The notes below the pieces were generated by a model. It had not been told where the DNA came from. It ran no database searches and worked only from the letters and a program-made list of their open reading frames with translations. The translations under genes and the position numbers were made by a program. From NCBI RefSeq assembly GCF_018446385.1, contig NC_055986.1, positions 26,708,302 to 26,772,301 on the forward strand: a DNA stretch of 64,000 bases. Reading direction: 5' to 3'. Of this stretch, positions 44,181-57,539 are shown one piece after another. How positions within the stretch are numbered: position 1 is the first letter of the stretch; every line of letters starts with the position of its first letter. The DNA comes from Zingiber officinale (taxonomy: Eukaryota > Streptophyta > Magnoliopsida > Zingiberales > Zingiberaceae).

Positions 44181-47100
44181 TTAAATTCCTGTCGAATCTG
44201 AACCATCTGACTTGTTGGTCATGATTTCTGATTCTGAATCATCACCTTCATTTTGCAGCTGACTTTCTAGAACTTCCATTGTGTTATTAGGTGGACACTT
44301 ATCAGCCGGATTTTTTGGAGAGATTTGGCAGAAGCACTCAGGCCATGAATTCGTATAGAAGGATTCAGGCCGTACACGTTTGTGAGGCCCACCAAACTTA
44401 GAATTGAACATGACCTGCCTAATGCGTTCCTCTAAATTGGAAGTGCGCCCTTCCTCTCTGTCCATGAAAATAGGTGCTAGAGCTTTTCTGTTAGGTTGGA
44501 TTGTGGTGCGGAAACCATAGTATAGGCGATGGCCCATGAGGTTATTTGCAAAGTTGCTTGGGCCGTCATATGTCGGCATGAAAATATCAGACAGAAGACA
44601 AACCATGTAATCCACAGCTGAACCAACCAGTCCTCTTGCATTCTCTTCAAGCTTTTCAGATGGCCCAACTGTGTTGTGATTTTCAAGCCGAGTAAACATT
44701 GACCTGAATGGTTTCATGAAGCGGTCACCACCAAAAATATCACCTGCAGCAATGTAGATCCGTGTGGAGTTGTCAAATCCCATAGAACGCAAGATGATTC
44801 CAACCTGCTCAGCAACAACTAGGAATTATGTCTTCACTACTAATCATCCAATATTATCTGAGGAAAGTGCAGTGCAATAATCACCATTGTTTTCCAGAAT
44901 TTAATTTACAAATTTACTCTTAAAATCTCTATGAAGAAAAAAAGAAAGTAGTAAAACAAGGCCAAACAAGCTGGAAGTGGAATTTTTTTGTTAGGAACAA
45001 GTTGAAAACAATAAGAAGCAGGATGCAAGGATGACAGAAAGATGGTAAAATAATGAATACACTAAAGAGAGGGACTTTAAGACTTGGAAACCAGAGGGAA
45101 AGTAATGAATACACAGGGCACATAATGAATACATGGAGCATAACTCAATAAGGTATTGAGTATTTGGGAGCATCTGGAACTTTTAGGTCATCAAAGACAA
45201 TATATCCATGATCACATTAACACTTTAAGAACTTAAGCACCATGAGGATCAAATTATTTGTTCATTGGGAATGACAATCATAGAGTTGAAGCTGACTCCA
45301 AAGAATATTCCATAGTCTGGCATAAATAAGATAAAAGATGATATAAATCCTATACAATTGGGAGAAACCTATGTATTGTCAACAACTTGCAATAGAATGA
45401 AGTAAGCAGGCAAATAAAACTTTCTTTGAAGAGAGAAGTGGATTGATAGCTAGATCACAATGGTAGCTAGCGATAAGCGGAATTTGCATTTTGCAAGCTA
45501 TGGTTCCAATTTGTATAATGCAGGTGATAAAATGTATATTTCTTCCTATCTGCAAACTGCCAACTATAATGGAAAATTAAGAATGCAATCCACTGTTTTG
45601 ATGAACAAGTTGAACTAACTAATCAATACCTCTTCTGGAGTTAATGGGCACTTCCCAATAAGCAGCCTCTCTCTGTAAACAAGTTCCTTCTCTGCAAAGT
45701 TATTTTTACGGTACTTCTTCAAAATTTCCTGCTCTTCAGGAGTAAATATATCGAAACACCTACAAGAGTAGATTATTCATTTCTGAACTAGGTGTTTTGA
45801 GTTCAGGGGAAAAAAGCACCAAACAAACTTTCATTTTGCATTGGTAGAAAATCATTGTCGCTTCAACTGGGATTAGATACTTTGAATATATATGGATCCA
45901 AATCAGCAAAGGGCTTTTACAAATGCAGAACACAAAAGGCTGTCCTTGAATGCTCAAGATAATAAAAGAAGCATCCTAGGCTCTTTTATGTTAAAATTGC
46001 TAACACAATCATGCTAAACTCCATTCATAATATTCATATGAACATGCCTTCATGCTGTATTAAGGTTGCTCCTCTGTGACAAGGTCACTAAATGTCGTCA
46101 GAGCAAATTCTATATTTGTAAGGGTACAGATGAACAGATTGTTTTAGACTGGCAGTAGTTAACACCACATTAATCAAATCTGTAACAGATAATATGTTGG
46201 TTTTGCAAGGCTGGTGCAAAATATCAATGATGTGATGGACTGCCATTGGATGCGAAGTCTCGTGTGGTTAGGGTCTCAATCCTGTGTTACTTCACCTAAA
46301 CAAGATCTGATCTTTGTGAAGACAATACCGGAATATTTTTAGAACTAAAAGATCATGAAAAGGTCAAATACAACTATTTGATGACACCATATGCTTCTTG
46401 GTTCAATGAACACATTACACACTGCTGGTGGAACACAAAACATTGGAATACTATTCTGTCAGCAACAGAGTTGCTGCCGGAGTCCTAGCTCAAAAATCTT
46501 CAGGATATCTGCGACTTTGTTGGTCTGTGCTTTTTTATTTCTGATTAATTGGGCAGATACGGTTACAAGCGAAACAAAGAGATAAAACAGGTATGTCATT
46601 TCAATGATAAGGATATAGATACAACAACAATCAAGTTTTATCCCAATAGGTGGGTCAGCTAATGATAACGATATAGATGTGAAAACAAAATTAATGCACT
46701 AAGCAAATATGCCTGCCATGTCGAGGATTTCATACATTATAAGAACTGAGTTTGAGGATATATTTAGTGATGAAAAACTCTAGAATTCACAACTTGTCAA
46801 ACTTAGTATATCAGATTATACTCCATGGCTACCCTACCACTGATCCCATACTTCTTAGTTTCCTTTAGATCCATTGCAACAAAGCCATCCAAACCTAACC
46901 CTACCTTGATTTTTGCAATGTGATGTGACAGGCTAACCCTAGACTTCAAGTAGCTCAATTCATTGTCAAAATCTAACTAGAATTTCACAAATCCACCATA
47001 TGTGCTATCTTCTGATGCATAATGATGAAGGCTGGCATAATGATTAATGAAATGCTAGCTTGCAAGTTCGTGAATCTGTAATATGATTGAGCTATAAGGA

Positions 47101-50100
47101 AAGACTTCATACCCAGCAAATGCAAGCATATCCATCTCAAACCGAAGGTGTATAGACAAAAAATGACCTTGGGAACGAAGATTATCTACTATATCAGAAC
47201 TTAGTTTCATTATATGTGGCCTGAATCGAAGTGCATGATAGTTCACTCGGCATCTCAATCTTTGGAGTTCAGGATCATCAATCTCCTCTGCTAGTCGATG
47301 AGAAAATGGAGTGAGATAAATAGCACCATATTCCTTCATCTTTTTCAAAGCAAATGTAGTGTACCAACTAAGAGGAGCATCTCTTGGTGGGTGAATCTGA
47401 AAATACAGAGCACTATCAATTTTTGTTACCAAAAATTCAGTTTCTTTATATGCGCAACCAGCAAAAAGTGATGAGTATCATAGAATTTGTTATATTCAGA
47501 AACCTGATAAGCTTTCAACTTCTTTGTCTTCCCCTTTAAAGACACATCAGGAAGTTGTTGTACAATACGAACATCATATCTCAATGACTTAATGAAATGC
47601 TCAACATCATATATACCTGGAAAACCACTGTGTGGGGGAACAACTCAGAATGAGTACATCATTAGAGCATGCAAATTAAATATGAAGGCATGTTCAGTGA
47701 AATAGACAAACAATGTTTATGGCAAGTCAATGTATACACAGGGGCCGTTCAAGAGGAATGATAATCACTCCAGGTAACTACAATTACAGTGTGGAAAACA
47801 AAAGTATGTTTGTTGGCTTGTGATTTTTGATGGACGTCTAATGTTAGGTGAATTGGAGACCTATGGGTGTTGAGTGATGAATATTTGTGAAGAATCAAAG
47901 TTTAACGCTGTCCAGTATGGAAAGTGCCAAATATACCTATCAAGGTTGGCAAGCTGTCCAACTGTGTGATTTATTATATTAGAAATCATTGCATAGCATC
48001 CAGACTATCAGCACAAGTAGAGATACTAGAAGAATGGAAAAAAAAACCCTAAAATATTGATATATTCAACTTTATTAATAGGCAGTACTCAGTACAGCAT
48101 GTCTCAAAGAAACATCATTATTTTCTTGCAGGACCTGAAAAAAATAACTATCAATCCCACTGCAGTCCTACACTAACAAAGAGCTATTTCTAAGCATATT
48201 GATAATGCTATTATTAATTGATTCGTAGATTTTGGCAAGCATTGAAATCTCAAGCGAAGATGAAGTTTTGGTCCCTACTTGGCTCAAGATAGTGCTGCCA
48301 GTATCAATGCCGAAGGTGTGTTGAGACTTGAGAGAGAAGGGGATGGGGGCACCAATGTCAAAGGAAGAGAAAAAAGAAGAGTAGGAACAAACATCAGTGT
48401 TGGAGGTGTGCTGAAAGAGAAGGGGGCACTAATATTGAAGGAAGGGAAAGGAGAGGATGAAGAATGTCAGTGTCAGAACAAGAGTAAAAGACGAGCTTTC
48501 CTGGAGTGGAGGAAGCTAGCTGGTGTTGGAGGAGGAAGGTAGGCTGCTAGAGTTTCGTTTTCAGAGTAGAGGATAAGGGTACTACACAGATGAGTCAGTG
48601 TAGAGTTTGCATCGTAACTTCTGGTGCAGAGTACTAACAACTTGGACAAGGTTCTGCAATGTAGGAAGGCACAAAGGTGTGCCAACGAAGGAAGTTGTGC
48701 TCGCGATCACATATTGACAGTCTTGAGTGTTGGTCAGCAAGCCGAACAAAGACGCTGCCATTTTGGTACATGAAAAAAAGAGTTCCCTGATGCCTTTTGG
48801 TTCATCAAATGGACTCTACTATTTAATAAGATATCCATGGTAGAGAGGAAAAAAAAAAAAAGACAGCCCGGTGCACAAAGCTCCCGCCATGCGGGGTCCC
48901 GGGGAAGGATAAATTGTACGCAGCCTTTATCCTGCTTTTTGCAAGAAATTCTTTCCAAAATTCAAACCCATGGTAGAGAAAGAAAAAAAAAATCTTATTT
49001 ATATGAAATATATCACCAATTGTTTTTCCACATATTCATCTACATCACAATGTACCAGATGACCCACAGCTAGTTCAGTTCAATATTGCTGAGAAACCAA
49101 TGCAAGTCGTGTTTAAACTTGCATAGAACAGTGTTACTTCATAGTCATGCTGCAAGACGAGTGTCATGCTGATGCTTATATCAAGTACCATGGATCTGTA
49201 ATTAAACTATTAAGGAAGATAATATATGACAAATATGTTCACAATAAGTCAAATACTTAGAAGCAAGCACCTCTCATCATGCCAAAAAGAATTAGCATCC
49301 AACTCGGGCAACACGAGTGTTGCGTTCATAATTCGGGCAGCAAGAACGGCATTACATATCTGCAAGATCACAAGCGAAGTGGTAATTTAGTCAGTTCAAG
49401 CAAGTGAAATTTCCAGTCAGAGATTATCAATTCTCCTAACTGCAAGACCTAAACTTTGTCTCCTCTAAAGAACGCGCTCCATTGCAGTTAGAATTAACGG
49501 TCTATTTGTGCTATTCAAGGTGTAACAAATAAATTTTTTGTTCACTATATACAAATTTTGTGCATTCAAAAAGAGTTGACAAGCTAGCCTCTTCATTGCT
49601 TAAGAAGAATACTGAATTTTAGGCTCTGTTTATTTCACATGAGACCCAGAAATTATTTCCCAGATTCAGTGTTTGGTGTGATGTAAAATGTCAAATTAAC
49701 AATTTATCATTGGTCAATGGACATCATAAACATTTTAAGGAAAAATGTTTTTCTTTAAAAAAGAGTGTAAGTAATTTTTTTCAGTTCACTAACATCAATA
49801 AACTCCCTTCCTGCCCTACATTTCAAGCCTTGTGCTCTCATCATTGAGTATGAGCTCAAGTGGATTGCACTGATTGATCAGTCTAGGCATACTAATAGGC
49901 CCGTTTGGTCAAACTAGTTTGATCAAATCGCACACTCAACTAGGCCACACACCCAACCAAAGCACATAATCCCCTTGGAGTGAGCAATACAGCCAAATTA
50001 CCAATCTTAGTCGACTAGAACAGACCAATTGCTCAAATGAATTAGACTATCTGACTGACAGAAGTGACCAAATTAACTGAACCGACTAAAAGACCACTGG

Positions 50101-53090
50101 CCTAACCAATTGGCCTGCTCAAACCAATTATCTTGCTACGACCAATTGGCTTCATCGAACCGCACAGACCAACTGGCCTAACCTGCCTAGTATGCTTGGC
50201 TTCCCAATACCACTTGACCCCTAAACCCCCTTGAACCAATCTGCTGGCCAAACTGCTTGCACAAATCAGCCCACTTGGCCACCTACATGAGCAAACCACT
50301 TAGATAGACTAGACCACCTGAAACACCCTGAATGATGGGCCTGCCCTGACCAATTAACCCATTGAATCGGCCAACCCATTCAAATCACTTAGACTTACCA
50401 ACCAAACTTGGAGAAGTAAAAACATTTTAACCTTTATGTGCTAACAAGTCTCATTTGTGAATATATTCCTTGTAAAGAATTTCTTTGGAAAATATTTTAC
50501 ACGTACAAACACTTTATTGAAAACAAATGTAGAATTGGATCAAATAATTGTTAGGTATAAATCACACCATATCCATGTCTAGACCTAAATAGAAAGAGTA
50601 CCATGTTGGGGTGAAATAGTATCAATTTATCTCCAATTTTTAATGGAATAAAATTAATGCATATATGGTAGCAAAAGATGGAATCTGCACCCAGCGGCCT
50701 CACACGATCAGCCCCACGACCATCTATGAGGAGGTAAATCGGGAAGCTATAATTGGCCAATGCGGAGAGGGCTTTCTTTCCTCGGTTTTGCCAAGATTCG
50801 AATCTTTACCCTATGGTAGCAACTCCGCCTCGCACTAGTCAACTCTAACCCTGCCCCAAGGGCAAAAAGGATATTGGAGATTGTCATTTAACCTGAATAA
50901 CATCCAGTGAAATTTTTTGTTTTCTACAAACTACCAACTTTGAAATTATCATGTATCGTTTAGATATTAATAATTAAAGGATTGATGTTCTAGTCAGAAT
51001 ACTGTATACAAAATGGAAAATCAATGTGATCACGTACTTGCACCAGTCTATGTGGTTCAATTTTAATATAGTGTTAATTTCGTTTTCTCTAATTCATTCC
51101 TATGGTCATTTATTTACTGATCCAACTAAATTCTTTACTAATATACGACTTAGGGGCATTATATATGTGAAATCCTAAACTCTACTTTTGTTGGTGTATT
51201 CCTACTATGCAGTACCGTGAAAGTCTAGTCCGTGACCAATATAAATTTTCGATTAGTATTAAGAGCCATAAGATAACCATATGTTCAAGTTACATCATCC
51301 AAACAAATGTTCAACTCCAAGTGGTATTTGGAAGGACCAAGTCTTCAAACATATTCCAACTTTCTAGTTAAATATGTTCAGATAGGATTAATCAATGACT
51401 AAAAATATCTACTTACATCCATCTTTAATCTTTTGCTAAATTCTTTTAGTTTTTTCAACTTCAGCGTCATCTGGCAATGATATTGAGCATGTGCTGAAGT
51501 AAACATGTAAGAACTAAGAACTACCGAGAGTTTAGAAAAGTTACTTATCTGTTGCTTCCATTGGCATTTGTGCCAAGTCTATATGCATTATGACATTCAG
51601 TTAATAAGAGATTATCATGTTGAATTTAGATACCTTTGAATCAAGAAATGAATAGCAAATAAAATATGGTTTAGTGGCAGTAGGACTACCTGGAAGATAA
51701 GAGATTCTTATTGGATCATAGCAGTAATATGGTTGTGAAACTCAACAGCAATTTCCTATGTCTTGTGAATAACATAATCTCATAGAATTACAAAGGCCAA
51801 CACCTATGTAAGATGAATCCTCATTTTTGATAATCCCTTGATCTGACCTTTTGACAACTATGGATGATAAGAATTCAAGAATATGAAATTCTGACTATGC
51901 TTCAACATAAAACAGCATTTCTTACCGCACCGCGTTGTTGATTTAGGCCACCATTGCATCGGACTCGCAGAAAACCATTAGTCTCAGCTGGTGGGGCTGT
52001 AGCAATGACATCAAAGTGAAAATACGAGAGTTCACATTTTTAGAAACAGCAGTGTCCATTTTTTAAGAAATCTCACATACATGGCCAGTACGATCTGGGA
52101 GCAGATGAGGGTCTCCAACCTCCTGAGTTAGCACTTTTCCAGAGCTTATCAATATCAACAGTCTTCATACACATCAAAGAAATATCATTAGAAAATATAT
52201 CATCAAAAAAGAAAAAGGTTTGAGGAACCCCACATCAATAAGCCAACGATAGTTGCAGGTAAGTAGGAGAGTATGAAACCCAAAAATGAGAAGTTACAGA
52301 ATCCAGACAATAACAGGATCAGAAAGTACAGAGCTAAACTAGAATTTTCATACATTCAGATGAGAAATCAATTAGGTGTGCCTGAATACTATATGAAATT
52401 TAGGATGTGCTTTGATCTTTACATAAACAGGAAAGGTGAGACATACACTTACTATCTTGACCAAATAAAACTGATTTAACCCATATATAGGAAAAGCAAA
52501 GTAGCAAAAAGACTTACAATAAAACAAATCAAAATTCTCACCAAATTTTTCCTTAGTGCTCTCCAAAATTGGGGAAAAAAACAACCTAAATAATTGAACC
52601 TAATCAAAACTCTATTCAGTGTCAATATGAGGTTAGTAAAAACCTCTGAATCCGCAATTCATTAACCACCTTTTGACTTAAAGACTATTATTCAACAATA
52701 GAATCGTGATTAATCACCTCAGATGTGATCCTCACCGATTGCAGTTGTTTGCTATCCTTTTGATCCGTATTACCCTAAAATTAACCCAGAAGAAAATGCT
52801 GGGTAAGTTATTCCAAACACGGTTGTACGTGAAACTACCTAAATTTCTGATTCGACGAACATTACAGTAGCCCGCCTGGTTCTTATCACAACGACTTCAG
52901 TCTGATCTTTTCAGCAATAACACTATCAAGTTCAATTCGTGAAGCAAACAAAGCAGTAGCTGAATTTGATAGATCCAGAAAAATAACAGACCTCTACCCG
53001 GTTCGAAGGTCGCGTGACCCCAATCATGGAGAACAGCGACAATGAGCAAACGATGAGAACTATCAGGGCGACCGACAGACGCACCGCCAT
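44181..53090 (-). CDS. O-fucosyltransferase family protein (GDP-fucose protein O-fucosyltransferase domain)
   Basis: Nine coding exons: 53090-52998, 52774-52736, 52162-52081, 51996-51926, 49359-49271, 47627-47504, 47396-47113, 45759-45630, 44804-44181. All have GT-AG borders and matching phases, giving 511 aa. The start MAVRLSVALIVLIVCSLSLF is a signal-anchor segment, so this is a type II Golgi protein with a lumenal enzyme domain. Conserved blocks in order: LWKSANSGGWRPSSAPRS, FLRVRCNGGLNQQRGAICNA, ATLVLPELDANSFWHDES, HFLSIHLRFEMDMLAF (the GDP-fucose-binding Arg region), STRIYIAAGDIFGG, and CLLSDIFMPTYDGPSNFANN. Family members transfer fucose in plant cell-wall or glycoprotein synthesis; which acceptor applies here cannot be told. 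The C-terminus is acidic. Introns of 1.6-2.6 kb hold SINEs and other repeats. Another frame of exon 1 is also open but lacks the anchor. Confidence 0.92.
48847..48967 (+). mobile_element. Au-type SINE fragment in an O-fucosyltransferase intron
   Basis: Contains GACAGCCCGGTGCACAAAGC, CCGCCATGCGGGGTCC and TTGTACGCAGCCTT, the well-known words of the plant Au SINE. The 12-bp CCATGGTAGAGA lies directly on both sides (48835-48846 and 48968-48979) as target duplication. A poly-A-like run sits at its left end, and the 5' tRNA-like part is absent or short. It lies antisense to the host gene. Confidence 0.7.
49850..50420. repeat. Diverged repeat with CCAATTGG/CCAACTGG words in intron 4
   Basis: Many short copies of GACCAATTGGCC-like words and TTGATC words within 500 bp of the largest O-fucosyltransferase intron; no coding capacity. 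Origin unknown. Confidence 0.4.
50660..50885 (-). mobile_element. Probable tRNA-derived SINE in an O-fucosyltransferase intron
   Basis: The minus strand shows a B-box-like GATTCGAATCT and, about 35 nt upstream, an A-box-like TAGTGCGAGGCGG. CCTTGGGGCAGGGTTAGAGT precedes them and a non-coding body follows. This is the split internal promoter expected of a tRNA-derived SINE. Ends and target duplication were not resolved. Confidence 0.45.
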
Positions 53091-53700
53091 GCCCTTCGCC
53101 CCATGCTTCAGCAGTCTTTGCGCCCCGCCTCTCCGCCCCCAAAACTCTCCACCTCTGCATCAAAAAATTCACAGACGATGAATGATAACGGCAATGATCC
53201 AAGAAAGAAGACAACAACCGACTGGGGGAAATGACCGTCTTTCGCACCTCCGCATCGGAAACACGTTTAAGCTTTCCTCGCCTACCGGTGCATCTTGAGC
53301 ACTCCAGATTTAAGGCGTGCTTGTGATCTGACGATGTGTGAGAGCGACGGTGTTGCTTAGAATTGACGAGTAAAAAAGGTTAGGGCAGATCGCGGAAGGA
53401 AGAGAGAGATTAAATGGAGGTGCCGCGGCTCCAACATATTCGACGATGTTTGCTTTATTGACATTTAACCTTCCGAGAGCTACTCTACCCATCGTCTACC
53501 CCACGGGATCGTGCGACTCACATGGAGCCACACGGAGTTCTTCGGTAGGGTCGCGCGTATGTATACAGTAGAGTCGCATATCCTCGTTAACCGTATGACG
53601 TCATTGATATTCACTCAGCCGAACTGCCGAAAAGCAGAGCGTTGGCAAGGAGGGAGGACAGCGTGAAGAGAGATGGAGCTTGTGATCTTCCCCGCCGAAA
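53091..53700 (-). promoter_or_regulatory. Leader and promoter region of the O-fucosyltransferase gene
   Basis: GC-richer than the flanks and upstream of the chosen ATG. An in-frame TGA lies 24 codons before that ATG, supporting the start. No clear TATA box could be assigned. Confidence 0.45.
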
Positions 53701-56109
53701 TGGGTTAGGTCTTCGTCCGGGATCATCGGCAACCTCTCGTGCAATTTAAGGATGTCTCCTCCGACGGTCTAGTATCAGGTGTTATCAATTTAAGAAAGCT
53801 CTTAGAAATGAACCTCCGTTCAAATATTTGCTTTGTTTTACACTGAAATACAAATCAAATAAAGCTCTTAGAAATAAACCTCCGATAAAATATCTTAAAA
53901 TTTGTCAAATCTATCAAAATATTTTTGATTTAGTACTAAATATATAGTTTATTTTTCGTCTTAATCCAAGAGTATAGCAATGCTATGACAAAGTTCCCAC
54001 TCGGCATAACGTTGATGATGTTGCCACTTGCCAGTGTGAATTATGAAGACTTCAAACCTGATTTTATTTGGCTGCTATTGCTGATCGAGTTTGGATGAAC
54101 ACTTCTAAGTCAACATAAAAAGCGTTGACCATATTGCCAGGATGAATACTCAATCCTCAAAGTATGATGTGATACATAATCCGGTATGAAATTCAGAGAT
54201 GAAATGACTCAATAAAAATAACCACAGTCAGTACTTCAACCGGCTAGTTATAAATCAGATCGGTCTTCGATAGGCTGACTTCTGTGTGTGTGTTTTTTTT
54301 TTTTTTTTTTTTTTTTTTTTTGGCTTTCTTCGGGTCGGCTTCCCTCATGTTGGATTTTCTTTGAGTCAGAGTTCAATACACCGACTTCCTTCAGGTCGCC
54401 TTCAACAAACCGACTCCCTTCGGGTTCAGGTCGGCTAATTCCATAATGTTGAGTAGCCGAGAGGTCCTTCAAATAAAGGTCCGAAATGACTAAGAAAGAG
54501 GTATGCTTTTCCGATTCTCATATCAACTCATATCTCTGATAAAATATTGAGAAAACAAACGGAAAAAAATCAAGTAAGAAAGGTATAAAGTTATGAGATT
54601 GCTTGTTTTGCCATTGCAACCGGTTACCTTTAAATAAAAACTGAAAGGACAGACCTAGTTTTCAAAAGGTCCATCTCCTTCTTTCATTTTAATAACTGCT
54701 GAGTTGATTCTCAATTTAGGCATACCATATCCGGATGCAATTCGAACGGAATTAACTTGAGGTTTTAGGACAAATCCATGCATCAATACCTTTACTTGAT
54801 TTGATATAGATAAACTAGTAGAGTAGTTGGCTGGTAATTTTTTTTTGGTAATTTATATATCCAACTATTCAAATCAATTAATTATAGAGATGACCAATTT
54901 AACTCTAAGAAACATTATTAACAGCTATTAGGATAAATTAAAAATTACTCATAGAGATCTATCAAACGATCAACGTTCTTACAATTATCTCCTCACTAAA
55001 GGAAAATACAGTGCACCGAAATCAATCCTTCAACATCTAATTAACTGTTCAAAAGGTCTAATTATTGTACCATTATCCCGGACTACTGTCGATCGAGTTT
55101 TAATGGAATCAGATGTTATTAATTTTCGTTGTGCTATGTTATCACTAAACATTATATCGCAAAGTTTTCTTTTCGTTGACTTTGAAATTATTCCATTTTA
55201 TCATTATATCATAAATAACGCCAAGTAGACAAAAACAAAACAAAGCTTCACATATAAAATCTTATTTAATAATTTTTCCCATCAATTTGCACTTAACATA
55301 AAGTCAGTGTCTAAATAGTATATTCGACTCTCCTATCAGCCACTCGATTACAATATTGATAAGGTAGGTCACTCGATTACAATATTGATAAGGTAGGTTA
55401 CGAACATATTTAAAAATAATATGGTAGTCAAAGTTAAAATAAAATAATAATTAAAGTAAATTTAAGGGGTGGTTAAAATATCATTTTCATCATGTCTTAG
55501 CTCTTTACTCAGTACCAAAGCCTTGGTATAAGAACAACCGACTTAAAAGTCGATTGGACTTAAAGGATCTAGTGATCCACTTATAAACAATCGGCCGACA
55601 CCAAGATCGGTCGAAATTATAACTCATACTACATAACTCTATTATATAGTCGGTCGGCTCAAAGGTCAGCTGGTCGTATCTAAGTTTAGTATTCTCTCTC
55701 CTAATATATGGTCAAATGGTCCTAGAGTCAGGTGGGCTTAATGGACCTATCTCTCCGTTCAATACCAAGACATATAGACTAAATCTGAACAACCCATGAG
55801 TCGGTCAGACTTAATAGATATATCTCTCCATTCACTATCAAGACATACAGACTAAACCCGAATGACCCAGAGTCGATCAAGCATTTGAGATACAACTCCC
55901 TATTACTGCAGCATATTCCCTTAGTATATAGCTGGATGAACCTATGGACTTCAGTGTACTCCTCATATATTAGTCCTCCTTCATACGATCGATCAGTCAT
56001 AAAGTTGGTCAGGTTTACAAAATTACAAGGCTCAATGTCCCTATCTCCTACACAAGTCAGTGGATTACAACTCCTGTCAAAATAAACTCGTTCGGTCTGA
56101 AGGATCAAA
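53701..56109. other. Repeat-rich spacer without genes
   Basis: Diverged repeat sequence with GTCGGCTT/CGACTTCC words (54230-54470), a run of 29 T at 54293-54321 next to TGTGTGTG, and a 30-bp direct duplication at about 55341-55397 (CACTCGATTACAATATTGAT). 55500-56110 has GGTCGG/CCGAC words like those of Tat elements. I see no intact gene. Confidence 0.5.
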
Positions 56110-56285
56110 AACGCGATAGAACGGGGATTGAATATCACTTGTTAAAAATCTTTTCTTTTATCGTAAAAGCGAATCAGAATAAGCAACGGAATAGAATAGC
56201 AAAAGCAATACAAATGACTCAGGTGGTTACCTGGTTGAGAGTCTATGTCGACTCTTACTCCAAGACCCGTAATTTTTCATTACAC
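56110..56285 (-). repeat. U5-like fragment of a copia-type LTR
   Basis: GCAACGGAATAGAATAGC ... ACCTGGTTGAGAGTCTATG ... GACTCTTACTCCAAG aligns in order with 14575-14670 of the 14501 LTR (GCAGCGGAAAAGAAAACAAC ... GACTCTTACTCCAAG). A related LTR family, same orientation. Confidence 0.55.
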
Positions 56286-57440
56286 CTGATCCGGATGATA
56301 GGTGATGGCATAGAAGGGATTAGGGAGAAGAGAGGGGGCAGAGGCGTCATTTCGGAGGGGGAGGGTTTTGGGGATTTTGGGAGCCGGTTCGTGTAAAAGA
56401 GGGAGGAGGGTTTTTCTTCAGGGGGGTCCGCCGCCACCACCTGCGGTAGCAGGATGGCCTCCACCGCCATGGAGAGGAGCAGCCGGTCCTTCATCATCCA
56501 TGGCCGCCTCCTTCGAGGATGGCTGCCGACGAGCCACCTTTTCCTCCCTCCTCTCCACTCGTCGACGCCGATGCCATGGAGGATCTGTCGTCTCTAGCGG
56601 GCGTACCCGCTGCCGCCTTCTCCCGCAATCGCTGCCGCCTCCAGCAGGCGCCAGCTGATGGCATTGCCACCGGCGACCCTTGTCGTCGCCCCAGGCCACC
56701 TCCAGTGGCTGCGGATGTCACCGTCGTTGCCACCGGCGACCATTGGCACCTCTCCTATACTGCCGGCAGTGAGTGCCTCCGCCGGCCCTGACTTCCCGCG
56801 GCCGTCAGCGCCTCCCCCTCCGGTGTCGCCTCCTCCAGCAACAGCCGGCGTCTCCAGCAGCCGCCGACACCTCCGCCATTGCTGCCTGCACTTCCCGTGA
56901 TGGGTGCCGGCGATCACGGCGAATACCACCTCCAAACCACAGCCATAGCTGCCTTTGGCAGCCCGCCGATGTGGATCCGGCCATCGTGCCGGTGTATTTC
57001 ATTCTTCGCACCACTATTATGCTTGTTAGTCATTTGTATTATCCGGCCTGCGTGCCGTGTGCCGGCCTGTGAGCCGCTGTATTGGTCCGGGCCGCTACGA
57101 CTTGATTAGCGACACGACCAGCTCATCCATCCATCCATCCGAGGGCGCCCCCCTGGGCCAGGGTACGTCATCCTGCTCGTTCTTCTTGCATTTGTTGCAC
57201 TCTTCTATTATTATCTGGATACTTATATGTCTGTGAGATTCGCCTCAAGCACCGAGGTACCAGAGGCCGGGGCAACCCGGTCGCTGGATACAGGTACAGT
57301 TGACCGGAGGAGGACTTCAGACGATCTGGTCAACGTAGAGGACAGCTCTCAACCGGGTCATGGGGATGCGGTCAACCTTCCAGACACGTCACACCGGCAG
57401 GTTCGTCTTCTCAGCTTCCAGACATGATCAACACCGTTAG
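56286..57440. other. GC-rich stretch of unknown nature
   Basis: 56400-56960 is very GC-rich with CCGCCGCC/CCACC words and open frames on both strands that look compositional. 57110-57160 has CCATCCATCCATCC. 57225-57430 is open on the plus strand (EVPEAGATRSLDTGTVDRRR) without a family I recognise. It could be retrotransposon leader or a diverged gene part; nothing supports a firm call. Confidence 0.35.
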
Positions 57441-57539
57441 GCAATCCACTAAAATTTCTTTTTCTGAACCCTTCAGAAAAGAGGTAATTCGTACAAAGTT
57501 TTTTACAAAAGATTATGCAAGTTAAAAATAAATATACCA

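Noticed and set aside
48279-48542. 87-codon plus-strand ORF (MAQDSAASINAEG...)
   Set aside because: Low-complexity Glu/Lys/Gly frame within an intron, no motif, no partner.
52897-53247. Alternative frame of O-fucosyltransferase exon 1 (MQRWRVLGAE...)
   Set aside because: It lacks the membrane anchor; the frame starting at 53090 gives a signal-anchor and joins all later exons in phase.
53701-56109. Small ORFs on both strands in the 53.7-56.1 kb spacer
   Set aside because: No motif and no exon structure; the surrounding sequence is diverged repeat.
56368-57014. Several Pro/Ala-rich ORFs on both strands
   Set aside because: Composition-driven openness in a GC-rich stretch; no conserved domain or splice pattern supports any one of them.
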